From Streptomyces flavochromogenes (GTDB lineage: Bacteria > Actinomycetota > Actinomycetes > Streptomycetales > Streptomycetaceae): a stretch of 64,000 bases of DNA. The first letter of the stretch is position 1, and each line of letters begins with the position of its first letter. Positions 18,348 through 27,591 of this stretch are shown piece after piece. The stretch is taken from contig NZ_JNZO01000015.1 in NCBI RefSeq assembly GCF_000717595.1, positions 78,253-142,252 of the forward strand, in the 5' to 3' direction. Position numbers and translations under genes: made by a program. Below the pieces are notes generated by a model. The model had not been told where the DNA came from. It searched no databases and was given only the letters and a program-made list of their open reading frames with translations.

Positions 18348-21300
18348 TCATCGCAGGCCGTACGCCCGGATGATCTCGTTCTTGACGCCGAAGCCGCTGT
18401 CCGTCCCGGCGCTCGCGCGGAGCGAGACGAAGCCGCCGGGCTTCCTGGCCGTCCTGAACGCACCCGTCCAGGTGCCGTCGGCCCGCTTGGTCAGGGTCAC
18501 CCTCTGCCAGCCGGCGCCGTCGTCGTACGAGACGTCCAGCGTCACCTCGGTGACGTTGCCGGGCACCGTACCGAGGTTCATGGACACCGGCTTGAGCGTG
18601 ATCTTCTGGGTCGTCCCGGCCTTGACGTCGCCGTGCAGGTCGGTCTCCAGACCGTAGTCCAGGTTCAACACCGAGAACGGCTCGAAGAAGTCCGAGTCGA
18701 CGGTGCCGGACATGAAGTCCCACTCGGTGCGGGTGCGGGTCGACAGCCGGAAGAGGTCACCGGGCCGTTCCACGTCGAGCACGGCGCGATAGGGCCGGTT
18801 GCCGGCCGGTACCTCGACCCATTGCATGTCTCCGCTGACGGGGTTGTCGTGGATCAGGGTGTCGCCCTGGAAGATCTGCAGGTGGGACGGTGTCTCACCC
18901 CACGGCAGATAGCCGCCGAGACGCATGGTGTCGCTGGCGGAGGCCCAGGCCTGCACGTTCCAGGTCATGTAGTTCTGCCAGCGGGAGTTGTACACGCCGA
19001 AGGACTCGCTCTGAGCGGGCCGGGTCGCCGGGGCGAACCAGTCCAGGCGCGTGGTGCTGCCCTTGGCGTACGTGTTGTCCCCCGACACCATCGACCACGG
19101 CAGCGGTCCGTCGACGCCCTGCGTGTGGAACTCCCTCCAGACCTGGCCCGGGGTCACCCACTCCGTGCGGGTGCCCGGGTGCCACTCCAGCTCGGGCATG
19201 TTGAAGGACGGGCTGAGGGTGAAGTCGGACCGGTAGCCTTCCGCGAGTCGGCCGCCCGCCGCCGCGTAGTAGCGGGCGTCGATCCGGGCGAGGTCGCTCT
19301 TGCTCGGCTTGTAGGCCAGGGCTCGGTCCGGCACCTGGCCGGGGTAGTCCCTGGTCAGGTCGTAGACGAACGGCGTGTACTCGGTCTGCTTCACGGTCAG
19401 CTTGAGGACGCCTGTCCTGGCCATGGCGACAAGGCCCTTGCCCGCGTCGCGGTGCACGGTGGCGACGGGGATGGCCGACTCGCCGACGTACTCCATCAGG
19501 CCACCGACACCGTCGTTGACCACGATCAGGGCCTTGGCGCCGGCCGCGACCGCGGCCTCGGTGCGCTCCTGCGGCGCGACCTCGTCGCTCCGCTCGACGA
19601 CGACGATCTTGCCCTTGGCCGTGACCTTCTCGTACGCGTCCGCCGCTCCGTCGCCCGCGTAGACGGCGTGCAGCGTGTCCGTGCCGGTGCCCAGTGCGCT
19701 GCCCGCCTGTACCCGCGCCTCGAACTGGAGCCGGCCGCCCGACGCGCTCAGACCGAGCTGCGGCTCGCCCTTGCGCCAGCGGGTGATCAGCATGAACTCG
19801 CCCTGCTTCATCGCCTCCGTCGGCGAGACGTAGACGTCGTCGTACGTCGGCGGCAGCACGTACGCGCTGCGGTAGTCCATGTACGGGTCGAGGCCCTTGT
19901 AGTGGACGTTGAAATCGACCTTTCGCTGGCGGTCCTCGGTGCGCTGCGGCGCCTCGGTCTGGAGCAGGCGTGCCTTGCTCGCGTCCAGCACGACGTCCGC
20001 GGGGCCGTCCTGGAGGACGGTCTCCGGGTCGACGAGCACGGCCAGACCGGAGCGGTCCGCCTTCTCCCCCGCCACGTCGACGTACCCGGAGACGGTGTAC
20101 AGGCCGGGTGCCATGCGCATCGTGGTCGATCCGTCGACGTACACGTTCCACGGCCAGGGGTCGCCGGCGAGGTTGATGCCGACCCAGCCGCTGGCGGGCT
20201 TGCCGTCCTTTCCGACCAGCTTGATGTTCAGGTCGTAGCGCTCCTCCTCCTTGAGCAGTGCCACGGAGGTGCGGGTCACGGGCTGACCGGTGGCCGCATC
20301 GGTGGCGGTCACGTAGCCGGCGTGACGGCCCGCCGGGGCGGTCCGCGGGTCACCGGTGACGGGAACGGCGGCGGTGCCGCCCGCGGGGACGGTCACCTCG
20401 GCCGCTCCCAGCGTGAACGGCCCGTCGTCGTCGGTCAGCGCCAGGTTCAGGGTGACGTCGGCGGAACCGGCGTTGGTGAAGGTCAGGTCCTTCGTGACGG
20501 CGACATCGCTCGGCTCGTGCGGCCAGGTGTGGTTGCCGAAGAAGAGCGACCCGGTTGCCCGGACCGTGGTGCGCACGGCGGCGGCCACGTCGAGGCGGCC
20601 GGTGCCGACCTCGTACGGCGAGTACGCGCCGTCCAGGCTCTTCGCGGTGCTCGTCAGGTGTTCCTTGAGCTGCGCGCCGGTCCAGTCCGGGTGCTGCTGG
20701 GCAAGGATCGCCGCCGCGCCCGCGACGTGCGGGGTGGCCATCGACGTACCGCTGATGGTGCGGTAGAGGCCCTCACCGCCGTCGGTCATCGTCTGTGAAC
20801 GGGCGGCGGTGATGTCCACGCCCGGCGCCGCGATGTCCGGCTTCATGCCGCCGGACCAGGCGAGCGGGCCGGTGCTGGAGAAGGAGGCGAGTCGGTCCTG
20901 CTTGTCCGTGGCGGCCACGGTCAGTGCCGCGGCGGCCGCGCCCGGGGCGGAGATGCTCTCCGGCCCGGAATTGCCGGCGGCTATGACGAACAGCGTGCCG
21001 TACTGCGCGGAGAGCGCGTCGACCGCCTGCGACATCGGGTCGCTGCCGTCGGTCGGATAGGAGTCGCCGAGGCTCATGTTGACGACGTCGGCCCCGGACT
21101 CCGCGGCCCACTGCATGCCGGCCATGACCCAGGAGTCCTGGCCGGATCCCTCGGCGCCGCCGAGCACCTTGCCGACGTACAGGTCGGCGCCGGGTGCGAC
21201 GCCCTTGTTCTCGCCTCCGGAGGCGGCGCCCGAGCCTACGATCGTGCCGGCCACATGGGTGCCGTGCCCGTTGACGTCGGTGACGCCCTCTCCCGGAACG

Positions 21301-22082
21301 AAGCTCGCCGTGCCGTCGATCAGGCCGGCGAAGTCGGGGTGGCCGGCGTCGATGCCTGTGTCGAGCACGGCCACCTTGACGCCCTTGCCGGTGTATCCGG
21401 CCGCCCAGGCCTCAGGCGCGCCGATCAGCGGCACGCTCTCCTTCAGGCTGGCCTTCACGCGACCGTCGAGCCACAGCTTCGCCACACCCGCGCCCAGCGA
21501 CGGGCTGCCCTGCTGCGCGACGGTGTTCCAGAAGGTGCGGGTCTGCCGCTTCTCGGTGCTGAGCGCGGCGCCTCGGATGCCCTTGAGCTCTCGGGTCAGC
21601 TTGCTGCCCCTGGGGGCAGTGGGTTCGACGGCCGCGCGGGACTTCGACTGCGTGTACGTCGCGATCAGCGGTACCGCGGCCGACTTCGCGTCGTCGTACC
21701 CCATCTCGATCAGGTCGGTGACGTTGAACAGCCGCCGGTCCAGCTTGTCCGCGCCCACGAGCGGCGCGGCCTCGTCCGGGAGGACGAACAGGTCGCCCTT
21801 GATCTGCTGGATCTTGACGCCGCCGACGGCACTGTCGGGCCGGTCGACCTCGGCGGTCTGCTTGCCGTCGGCCATCGTGGTGACCGTGACGACGTCGCCG
21901 GTGACCAGGGTGACCTTGTGGGTCGCCGAGGACTTGGCGGGGACGGTGGGCTTGACCGGAGCCGCCTGCGCGGGCACCTGCAGAGCTACGAGCCCCGAGG
22001 CCAGCAGGGGCACCACAGTGGCCGCCACGGTCAGCTGCCAGCGTCCACGCCGGAAGGCGGAGGGATGGGAAGGGGAGTTCAT
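18348..22082 (-). CDS. Secreted S8 (subtilisin-like) serine peptidase
   Basis: A 1,244-residue exported protease. The signal peptide (about 1-40) ends VPAQA-AP and is followed by a prodomain (to about 215). The catalytic domain (about 225-510) has the full triad: Asp241 in VAVLDTGID, His273 in NGHGTHVAG, Ser447 in ISGTSMATPHVAG, with oxyanion Asn371 in AAGN. A PA-like insert with VVVERSDEVAP and VATVHRDAGKGL lies further C-terminal (about 830-920) and the rest is beta-rich repeats. It would degrade extracellular proteins after self-processing. It is divergent from the gluconokinase fusion gene and is followed by a terminator hairpin and the TrmB/LuxR regulator. Confidence 0.95.
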   Translation of the reverse strand: MNSPSHPSAFRRGRWQLTVAATVVPLLASGLVALQVPAQAAPVKPTVPAKSSATHKVTLVTGDVVTVTTMADGKQTAEVDRPDSAVGGVKIQQIKGDLFVLPDEAAPLVGADKLDRRLFNVTDLIEMGYDDAKSAAVPLIATYTQSKSRAAVEPTAPRGSKLTRELKGIRGAALSTEKRQTRTFWNTVAQQGSPSLGAGVAKLWLDGRVKASLKESVPLIGAPEAWAAGYTGKGVKVAVLDTGIDAGHPDFAGLIDGTASFVPGEGVTDVNGHGTHVAGTIVGSGAASGGENKGVAPGADLYVGKVLGGAEGSGQDSWVMAGMQWAAESGADVVNMSLGDSYPTDGSDPMSQAVDALSAQYGTLFVIAAGNSGPESISAPGAAAAALTVAATDKQDRLASFSSTGPLAWSGGMKPDIAAPGVDITAARSQTMTDGGEGLYRTISGTSMATPHVAGAAAILAQQHPDWTGAQLKEHLTSTAKSLDGAYSPYEVGTGRLDVAAAVRTTVRATGSLFFGNHTWPHEPSDVAVTKDLTFTNAGSADVTLNLALTDDDGPFTLGAAEVTVPAGGTAAVPVTGDPRTAPAGRHAGYVTATDAATGQPVTRTSVALLKEEERYDLNIKLVGKDGKPASGWVGINLAGDPWPWNVYVDGSTTMRMAPGLYTVSGYVDVAGEKADRSGLAVLVDPETVLQDGPADVVLDASKARLLQTEAPQRTEDRQRKVDFNVHYKGLDPYMDYRSAYVLPPTYDDVYVSPTEAMKQGEFMLITRWRKGEPQLGLSASGGRLQFEARVQAGSALGTGTDTLHAVYAGDGAADAYEKVTAKGKIVVVERSDEVAPQERTEAAVAAGAKALIVVNDGVGGLMEYVGESAIPVATVHRDAGKGLVAMARTGVLKLTVKQTEYTPFVYDLTRDYPGQVPDRALAYKPSKSDLARIDARYYAAAGGRLAEGYRSDFTLSPSFNMPELEWHPGTRTEWVTPGQVWREFHTQGVDGPLPWSMVSGDNTYAKGSTTRLDWFAPATRPAQSESFGVYNSRWQNYMTWNVQAWASASDTMRLGGYLPWGETPSHLQIFQGDTLIHDNPVSGDMQWVEVPAGNRPYRAVLDVERPGDLFRLSTRTRTEWDFMSGTVDSDFFEPFSVLNLDYGLETDLHGDVKAGTTQKITLKPVSMNLGTVPGNVTEVTLDVSYDDGAGWQRVTLTKRADGTWTGAFRTARKPGGFVSLRASAGTDSGFGVKNEIIRAYGLR

Positions 22083-22330
22083 GGCATGGGTCTATCGACC
22101 GGCGAACACGGTCGTGAAGGTCTCACGACGGCAAGTCCTCGCCATGGCAAAGGCTTGTCAGCCGTGAACCGCGCCATTCCGGGCGGAAAGACGCGGTACG
22201 GCCTTCCCTCCGTGCCGGAGGTCGCGGGTGCCGACATGCGCCGGGGGACGTCGGGGGTCAGATTGGAGATACCGAGCCGCCGGACGGGGATGTCTCGGCG
22301 GGCGGACGACATGGAGGAGCCTGTCAGACC

Positions 22331-23860
22331 ATGGCTCGCGAAGAAGCGCCAGGTGAGCCGCCGCGGCTGGTTCTCGTCGTCGGCGTGGCCGGGTCGGGCA
22401 AGTCGACGGTGGGGCGTCTTCTCGCCGAGCGGCTGGGTTCGACCTACGGGGAAGCGGACGCCTTCCACTCCGAGGCCGACCGCGCCAAGATGGCCGCCGG
22501 CCATGCCCTCACGGACAGCGACCGGGAACCGTGGCTCGACGCGATCGGGGACTGGATGGACCGGACGACCTCGGCCGGTCAGCGGGCCGTGGTCACCTGT
22601 TCGGCGCTCAAGCGTCGCTACCGGGACAAGCTGCTCGCAGGGCGTCCCGACGCCGTTCTGGTGTACCTGCACGGCTCGCGCGAGCTCCTGGAGTCCCGGC
22701 TGGCCGCGCGCCGCGGTCACTTCTTCCCGGCGGACCTGCTGGACAGCCAGCTCGCGGACCTCCAGGAGCCGGGGCCCGACGAGCACCCGCTGGTGGTGGA
22801 GATCGACCAGCCTCCGGAGGCCGTCGTCACGGCCGTGCTGTCGCTGATGCGCCGCGCATCCGCTGCCGGGGTACCGGTGGACCGGCCGGGCGCGGAGCGG
22901 GCGCCTCACTCCGTCGTGCCCGACGGCCCTTCCGCGTCTCCCAGCCCCACAGGCGGGTCGTGGCTGTTGGTCCGGGGAGAGCAGAGCGCGGAAGTGGTCC
23001 AGCTCGGCGGCGCCCTGCGCGACTACGTCGTGAGCGGCCGACCGGTGCTGGACGGGTTCTCCACGGGCGCCGCCATCACCGGCGGGCGCGGGCAACTGCT
23101 CGTCCCCTGGCCGAACCGCGTGGGCGGCGGTCGCTACCGCTTCGACGGCAGGGATCTGCAACTCCCCCTGACCGAGGTGGAGAAGGAGAACGCGATCCAC
23201 GGACTGCTTCGCTGGACCCTGTGGGAGCGGCTCGCCCGCACCGACGACTCGGTGACGCTCGGCACCACGCTCTGTCCCCAGCCCGGGTATCCGTTCCTCC
23301 TCGATGTCCGTGTCGAGTACCGGCTGGGGGCCGAAGGGCTCAGTGCCACGGTCCGGGCCACCAACACCGGTACCGGCCCCGCACCTTACGGTGTGGGCCA
23401 GCACCCCTACCTCACGGTCGGCACCGATCTCGTCGACGGCGTCGTGCTGACCGTCCCCGCGCGGAGCCTGCTGCGTACCGACGACAGGGGCCTGCCCATC
23501 GGCCAGGAGCCCGTCGACGGCACCCCGTACGACTTCCGCACCGCCCGCCCCATCGGCGACCTGCGGCTGGACACCGCCTTCACCGGACTCGACCGTGACC
23601 CTGACGGGCGGGCGGTCGTAAGGCTGGCGCACCCCTCAGGACTCCGGGGCGTCGATCTCCGGCTCGGCGAGGGCACGCGCTGGGTGCAGGTGTACACGGG
23701 CGACACCCTGGCCGAACCCGAGCGGCGGCGACGGGGGGTCGCCGTGGAGGCGATGTCCTGTCCACCGGACGCCTTCCGGAGCGGAACGGACCTCACCGTC
23801 CTGCAGCCGGGCGCGACCCACGTGCTCCGCTGGGGGCTGAGCCCCTGGGGGTACGCGTGA
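22331..23860 (+). CDS. Gluconokinase / aldose 1-epimerase fusion
   Basis: A 509-residue two-domain protein in one uninterrupted frame. Residues about 10-165 are a GntK-type gluconokinase: Walker A GVAGSGKST (18-26), EADAFHSEADRAKMAAGHALTDSDREPWL, and CSALKRRYRDKL, with the HFFPADLLDSQLADLQEP lid motif. Residues about 205-505 are an aldose 1-epimerase (galactose mutarotase fold): LLVPWPNRVGGGRYRFDG, EKENAIHGLLRW, APYGVGQHPYLTVG, VQVYTGD. The linker (about 170-205) is Pro/Ser-rich. The kinase makes 6-phosphogluconate from gluconate; the epimerase interconverts sugar anomers. The GTG of the next gene overlaps its stop. Confidence 0.93.
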   Translation: MAREEAPGEPPRLVLVVGVAGSGKSTVGRLLAERLGSTYGEADAFHSEADRAKMAAGHALTDSDREPWLDAIGDWMDRTTSAGQRAVVTCSALKRRYRDKLLAGRPDAVLVYLHGSRELLESRLAARRGHFFPADLLDSQLADLQEPGPDEHPLVVEIDQPPEAVVTAVLSLMRRASAAGVPVDRPGAERAPHSVVPDGPSASPSPTGGSWLLVRGEQSAEVVQLGGALRDYVVSGRPVLDGFSTGAAITGGRGQLLVPWPNRVGGGRYRFDGRDLQLPLTEVEKENAIHGLLRWTLWERLARTDDSVTLGTTLCPQPGYPFLLDVRVEYRLGAEGLSATVRATNTGTGPAPYGVGQHPYLTVGTDLVDGVVLTVPARSLLRTDDRGLPIGQEPVDGTPYDFRTARPIGDLRLDTAFTGLDRDPDGRAVVRLAHPSGLRGVDLRLGEGTRWVQVYTGDTLAEPERRRRGVAVEAMSCPPDAFRSGTDLTVLQPGATHVLRWGLSPWGYA

Positions 23861-24810
23861 CCGCGTCCGTTGAGCCGCCGGGGGCGGGCGACATGACCGT
23901 GCGCGATTTCCGGGCACTCTACGAGCGGCTCCGGAACCAGGCGGCGCCGCCGGCGGTGAACGGCCGGTGTGGCGCGCTCCGCCACCTCACACCCGAGCGG
24001 GTGGCGGCAGCGGCCTCGGAGGTCCGGCTCGGACGCACCGTGTCGATGGCGGCTCCGATCGAGACCGTACCTGGCCCCGACGACCCTGAGCCCGCGGTGC
24101 ATCGCATGACCGGCCCCAGCCCGCGCGATCTCGGCTCCGACGCGCTCCACTTCGCCACCGACCGTTTCGCCATGAACGTGCACGGCGACGCGGACAGCCA
24201 TCTCGACGCCCTCTGTCATGTGGTGTTCGACGGGGAGCTGTACGGCGGAGTGCCCGCGAGCACCCTGACGCCCGAGGGTGCCCGTCGGCTCGCCGTCGAC
24301 CTGCTCGGGAACGGCATCGTCGGCCGGGGTGTCCTGCTGGACATCCCGCGGCTGCGTGGCGTGCCCTGGCTGGAACCGGGCGACCATGTGACCTCGGGCG
24401 ACCTGACGGCCGCCGAGGCCGCGCAGGGAGTCCGTGTCGGACCGGGCGACCTCCTGTTCGTCAGGGTGGGGCATCGTCTTCGGCGCACCGAGCTCGGGCC
24501 GTGGGACTCGGCGCGGGCACGGGTGGGTCTGCACCCGACCGCCGTGGAGTTCCTGGCCGAACGCGAGGTCTCCGCTCTGGGCGGAGACGGCAACAACGAC
24601 ACCGCGCCCAGCGCCGTGGAGGGCATCGCCTTCCCCGTGCACGTCCTGGCCATCCACGCCATGGGGGTCCATCTCATGGACTATCTGCGGTTCGAGGATC
24701 TCGTCCCGGTCTGCGCGCGGGCCGGGCGCTGGAGTTTCCTCTGTGCGGTCGCCCCCCTGCGGCTGACGGGAGCCACGGGGTCGCCCGTGAACCCCATCGC
24801 GGTGCTGTGA
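23857..24810 (+). CDS. Cyclase-family hydrolase (kynurenine-formamidase-like)
   Basis: A 317-residue protein of the metal-dependent cyclase/hydrolase family (PF04199). The core metal-binding region NVHGDADSHLDALCHV corresponds to the family's HxGTHxDxxxH motif, with H and D positions kept but the Gly-Thr pair replaced. DLLFVRVGH and GIAFPVHVLAIHAMGVHLMDYLRFEDL are further conserved blocks. Members hydrolyse amides or lactones, so a gluconolactone-type substrate is conceivable from the neighbours but unproven. GTG 23857 overlaps the preceding stop (GTGA), so translation is probably coupled to the kinase/epimerase; an ATG at 23893 is an alternative start. Confidence 0.85.
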   Translation: MTASVEPPGAGDMTVRDFRALYERLRNQAAPPAVNGRCGALRHLTPERVAAAASEVRLGRTVSMAAPIETVPGPDDPEPAVHRMTGPSPRDLGSDALHFATDRFAMNVHGDADSHLDALCHVVFDGELYGGVPASTLTPEGARRLAVDLLGNGIVGRGVLLDIPRLRGVPWLEPGDHVTSGDLTAAEAAQGVRVGPGDLLFVRVGHRLRRTELGPWDSARARVGLHPTAVEFLAEREVSALGGDGNNDTAPSAVEGIAFPVHVLAIHAMGVHLMDYLRFEDLVPVCARAGRWSFLCAVAPLRLTGATGSPVNPIAVL

Positions 24811-24961
24811 ACCGGCCCGGCGCCAGGGCCCGCCGCTCCGGTCGCCCTCCACGTGGAGGACGGCTACTTTCGAGACAGGTGGGGCCGCCTGACCATCGCC
24901 CCGCGGGGCACCAGGTGCCCGACATCAGGTCGGGGCCACGATTCCAAGGACGGTGGTCGCC

Positions 24962-26542
24962 GTGGGCGACGCCCCTCACTATGACGTCATCATCATCGGC
25001 ACCGGCGCCGGCGGAGGTACCCTCGCCCACCGGCTCGCCCCGTCCGGCAAGCGCGTCCTCCTGGTCGAACGCGGCGGCTACCTTCCGCGTGAGCGGGACA
25101 ACTGGGACTCGACGGCCGTGTTCGTCAGGGGCAAGTACCGCGCGCCGGAGTACTGGCTCGACAGGAACGGCGACGAGTTCCCGCCCGAGGTCAACTACTA
25201 CGTCGGCGGCAACACCAAGTTCTACGGGGCCGCCCTCTTCCGGCTGCGCCCGGAGGACTTCGGCGAGATCCGTCATCACGGCGGCATCTCCCCCGCCTGG
25301 CCGATCCGGTACGAGGATCTGGAGCCGTACTACACCCAGGCCGAGCACCTCTATCTCGTCCACGGACGGCACGGCGAGGATCCCGGCGAAGGCCCGGTGA
25401 GCGCGCAGTACGCCCGTCCGCCGGTGGAACACGAGCCGCGCATCCAGCAGTTGAGCGACGATCTCGAGAAGCGCGGCCTGCACCCGTTCCACCTGCCGAT
25501 CGGCGTCGATCTGAGCCAGGAGAACGGGGGGCGGGCCACCCACTCCAGCGTCTGCATCCGGTGCGACCGGGTGGACGGCTTTCCGTGTCTGGTGCGCGGG
25601 AAGTCCGACGCCGAGGTGATCTGCGTGGAACCGGCCCTGAAGCACCCCAACGTCGAGATGGTCACGCACACCCAGGTGGTCCGGCTGGAGACGGATGCCC
25701 GGGGACGCAGTGTCAGCGCGGTCGTCGGCCGGCTGGCGGACGGTTCCGAGGTCCGGTACACGGCGGACGTGGTGGTCGTCTCCTGCGGGGCGGTCAACTC
25801 CGCTGCTCTGCTGCTGGCCTCGGCGAACGAACACCACCCCCGTGGCCTCGCCAACAGCTCGGACGTGGTCGGCCGGTTCTACATGCGGCACAACAACCTC
25901 GCTCTGATGGCGGTGTCGAAGGAACCCAACGACACCCGGTTCCAGAAGACCCTCGCCCTCAACGACTGGTACCTCGGCGCGGACGACTGGGACTACCCGT
26001 TGGGCGGCATCCAGATGCTGGGCAAGTCGGACGCCGAACAGATCCACGGCGAGGCCCCCCGATGGGCGGGTGCGGTGACGCCCGACATGCCGTTCGAGGT
26101 GCTGGCGCGTCACGCCGTCGACTTCTGGCTGTGCGGTGAGGATCTCCCCCTGCCCGACAGCCGTGTCACTCTCGACGGCGACGCCCGGATCCGGCTCACG
26201 CTCGACGAGAAGAACAACATCGAGGGCCTGAAGCGGCTGAGGCACAAGCTGCAGGGAATGCTGGGCCACCTCGGCATGCACGAGCATCACCTGCTGTCCC
26301 GCAGCATCTACCTGCACAAGGGCATGCCGATCGGTGCGACGGCGCACCAGGCGGGCACCGTTCGCTTCGGCACCGATCCCGCCGCCTCCGCGCTGGACGT
26401 GAACTGCAAGGCGCACGACCTCGACAACCTGTACGTCGTCGACACGAGCTTCTTCCCGAGCATCGGCGCGGTCAACCCCTCCTTGACGGCCATCGCGAAC
26501 GCCCTGCGGGTCGGGGACCACCTCGTGGCCCGGCTGGGCTGA
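24962..26542 (+). CDS. GMC-family FAD oxidoreductase
   Basis: A 526-residue flavoprotein. The N-terminus has the FAD motif VIIIGTGAGGGTLAHRLA; the middle has NYYVGGNTKFYGAALFRLR and a cysteine motif SVCIRCDRVDGFPCLVRGKSDA typical of the gluconate/sugar dehydrogenase branch. The C-terminus has AHQAGTVRFG (probable catalytic His), CKAHDLDNLYVVDTSFFPS and VNPSLTAIANALR (probable active Asn). It should oxidise a sugar or polyol alcohol, passing electrons to a quinone or other acceptor. GTG 24962 is preferred because AAGGA lies 11 bp upstream; GTG 24953 is too close to it. Confidence 0.92.
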   Translation: MGDAPHYDVIIIGTGAGGGTLAHRLAPSGKRVLLVERGGYLPRERDNWDSTAVFVRGKYRAPEYWLDRNGDEFPPEVNYYVGGNTKFYGAALFRLRPEDFGEIRHHGGISPAWPIRYEDLEPYYTQAEHLYLVHGRHGEDPGEGPVSAQYARPPVEHEPRIQQLSDDLEKRGLHPFHLPIGVDLSQENGGRATHSSVCIRCDRVDGFPCLVRGKSDAEVICVEPALKHPNVEMVTHTQVVRLETDARGRSVSAVVGRLADGSEVRYTADVVVVSCGAVNSAALLLASANEHHPRGLANSSDVVGRFYMRHNNLALMAVSKEPNDTRFQKTLALNDWYLGADDWDYPLGGIQMLGKSDAEQIHGEAPRWAGAVTPDMPFEVLARHAVDFWLCGEDLPLPDSRVTLDGDARIRLTLDEKNNIEGLKRLRHKLQGMLGHLGMHEHHLLSRSIYLHKGMPIGATAHQAGTVRFGTDPAASALDVNCKAHDLDNLYVVDTSFFPSIGAVNPSLTAIANALRVGDHLVARLG

Positions 26543-26709
26543 GGTCGGCGCGGCCGGGTCCGCAGATGGCCCGTCCGGACGAAGATGCTGGGCTCAACGG
26601 CCCAACGGCGATGTGGAGGAGATGCCGACCGCCTCATCGGGTGATTGCGTGAGATGCCCGGCCGCGCCGGCTCCGGGCCCAGGGTGAGCGCGCAGCGAGG
26701 AGGCAGGGA

Positions 26710-27549
26710 ATGGATTCCACTGTGGGGGCACCTCGGGATGTGATCCCGGCGCGTTTGCTCCAAGGCCAGAAGGCTCTGGTCACCGGTGCCAATTCGGGCA
26801 TCGGCAAGGCCACGGCCATCGGTCTGGGCCGAGCCGGTGCCGACGTGGTCGTGAACTACGTGGCGGGGCGCGAGGCCGCCGAGGAGGTGGTCGCGGAGAT
26901 CGCCTCGTTCGGGGTCCGCGCCGCGGCGTACGAGGCCGACGTGTCCCAGGAGGACCAGGTCGTCGCCATGATGGACCGGATGGTCAAGGAGTTCGGCACC
27001 ATCGACGTTCTCGTGGCCAACGCGGGACTGCAGCGGGACGCCCGGCTCACGGAGATGACGCTCGCCCAGTGGCAGAAGGTCATCGACGTCAATCTCACCG
27101 GTCAGTTCCTGTGCGCCCGGGAGGCCGCCAAGGAGTTCCGGCGCCGAGGCGTGGTCACGGAGGTCTCCCGCTCCGCCGGGAAGATCGTCTGCATGAGTTC
27201 GGTGCACCAGCTCATCCCGTGGGCGGGTCACGTCAACTACGCGTCCTCCAAGGGCGGGGTGCAGATGATGATGCAGACCCTGGCCCAGGAGCTGGCACCC
27301 GAGAAGATCCGGGTGAACGCGGTCGCCCCGGGCGCGATCAGGACGCCGATCAATCGCGCGGCCTGGGAGACGCCGGAGGCGCGGGAGGACCTTCTGCGGC
27401 TCATTCCGTACGACCGGATCGGCGACCCGGAGGACATCGCGAACGCCGTCGTCGCGCTCGCCTCCGACCTCATGGACTACGTGGTGGGAACCACCCTCTA
27501 CGTCGACGGCGGCATGACCCTCTTCCCCGGTTTCGCCACGGGCGGTTGA
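26710..27549 (+). CDS. SDR-family oxidoreductase, glucose-1-dehydrogenase-like
   Basis: A 279-residue short-chain dehydrogenase. The cofactor motif TGANSGIGKA (about 25-34), NAG, the catalytic Ser in CMSSVHQ, and Tyr/Lys in NYASSKGG are all present, as is the closing VVGTTLYVDGGMTLFPGF usual in glucose 1-dehydrogenase-type SDRs. The probable reaction is NAD(P)-dependent oxidation of a sugar to a lactone. GAGGAGG precedes ATG 26710. It stands 42 bp upstream of the cytochrome bd genes and downstream of the GMC gene, in one direction. Confidence 0.93.
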   Translation: MDSTVGAPRDVIPARLLQGQKALVTGANSGIGKATAIGLGRAGADVVVNYVAGREAAEEVVAEIASFGVRAAAYEADVSQEDQVVAMMDRMVKEFGTIDVLVANAGLQRDARLTEMTLAQWQKVIDVNLTGQFLCAREAAKEFRRRGVVTEVSRSAGKIVCMSSVHQLIPWAGHVNYASSKGGVQMMMQTLAQELAPEKIRVNAVAPGAIRTPINRAAWETPEAREDLLRLIPYDRIGDPEDIANAVVALASDLMDYVVGTTLYVDGGMTLFPGFATGG

Positions 27550-27591
27550 CCGTCCCCCGGCCTGTCACGTTCACGAACAGCGAAGGCTTGC

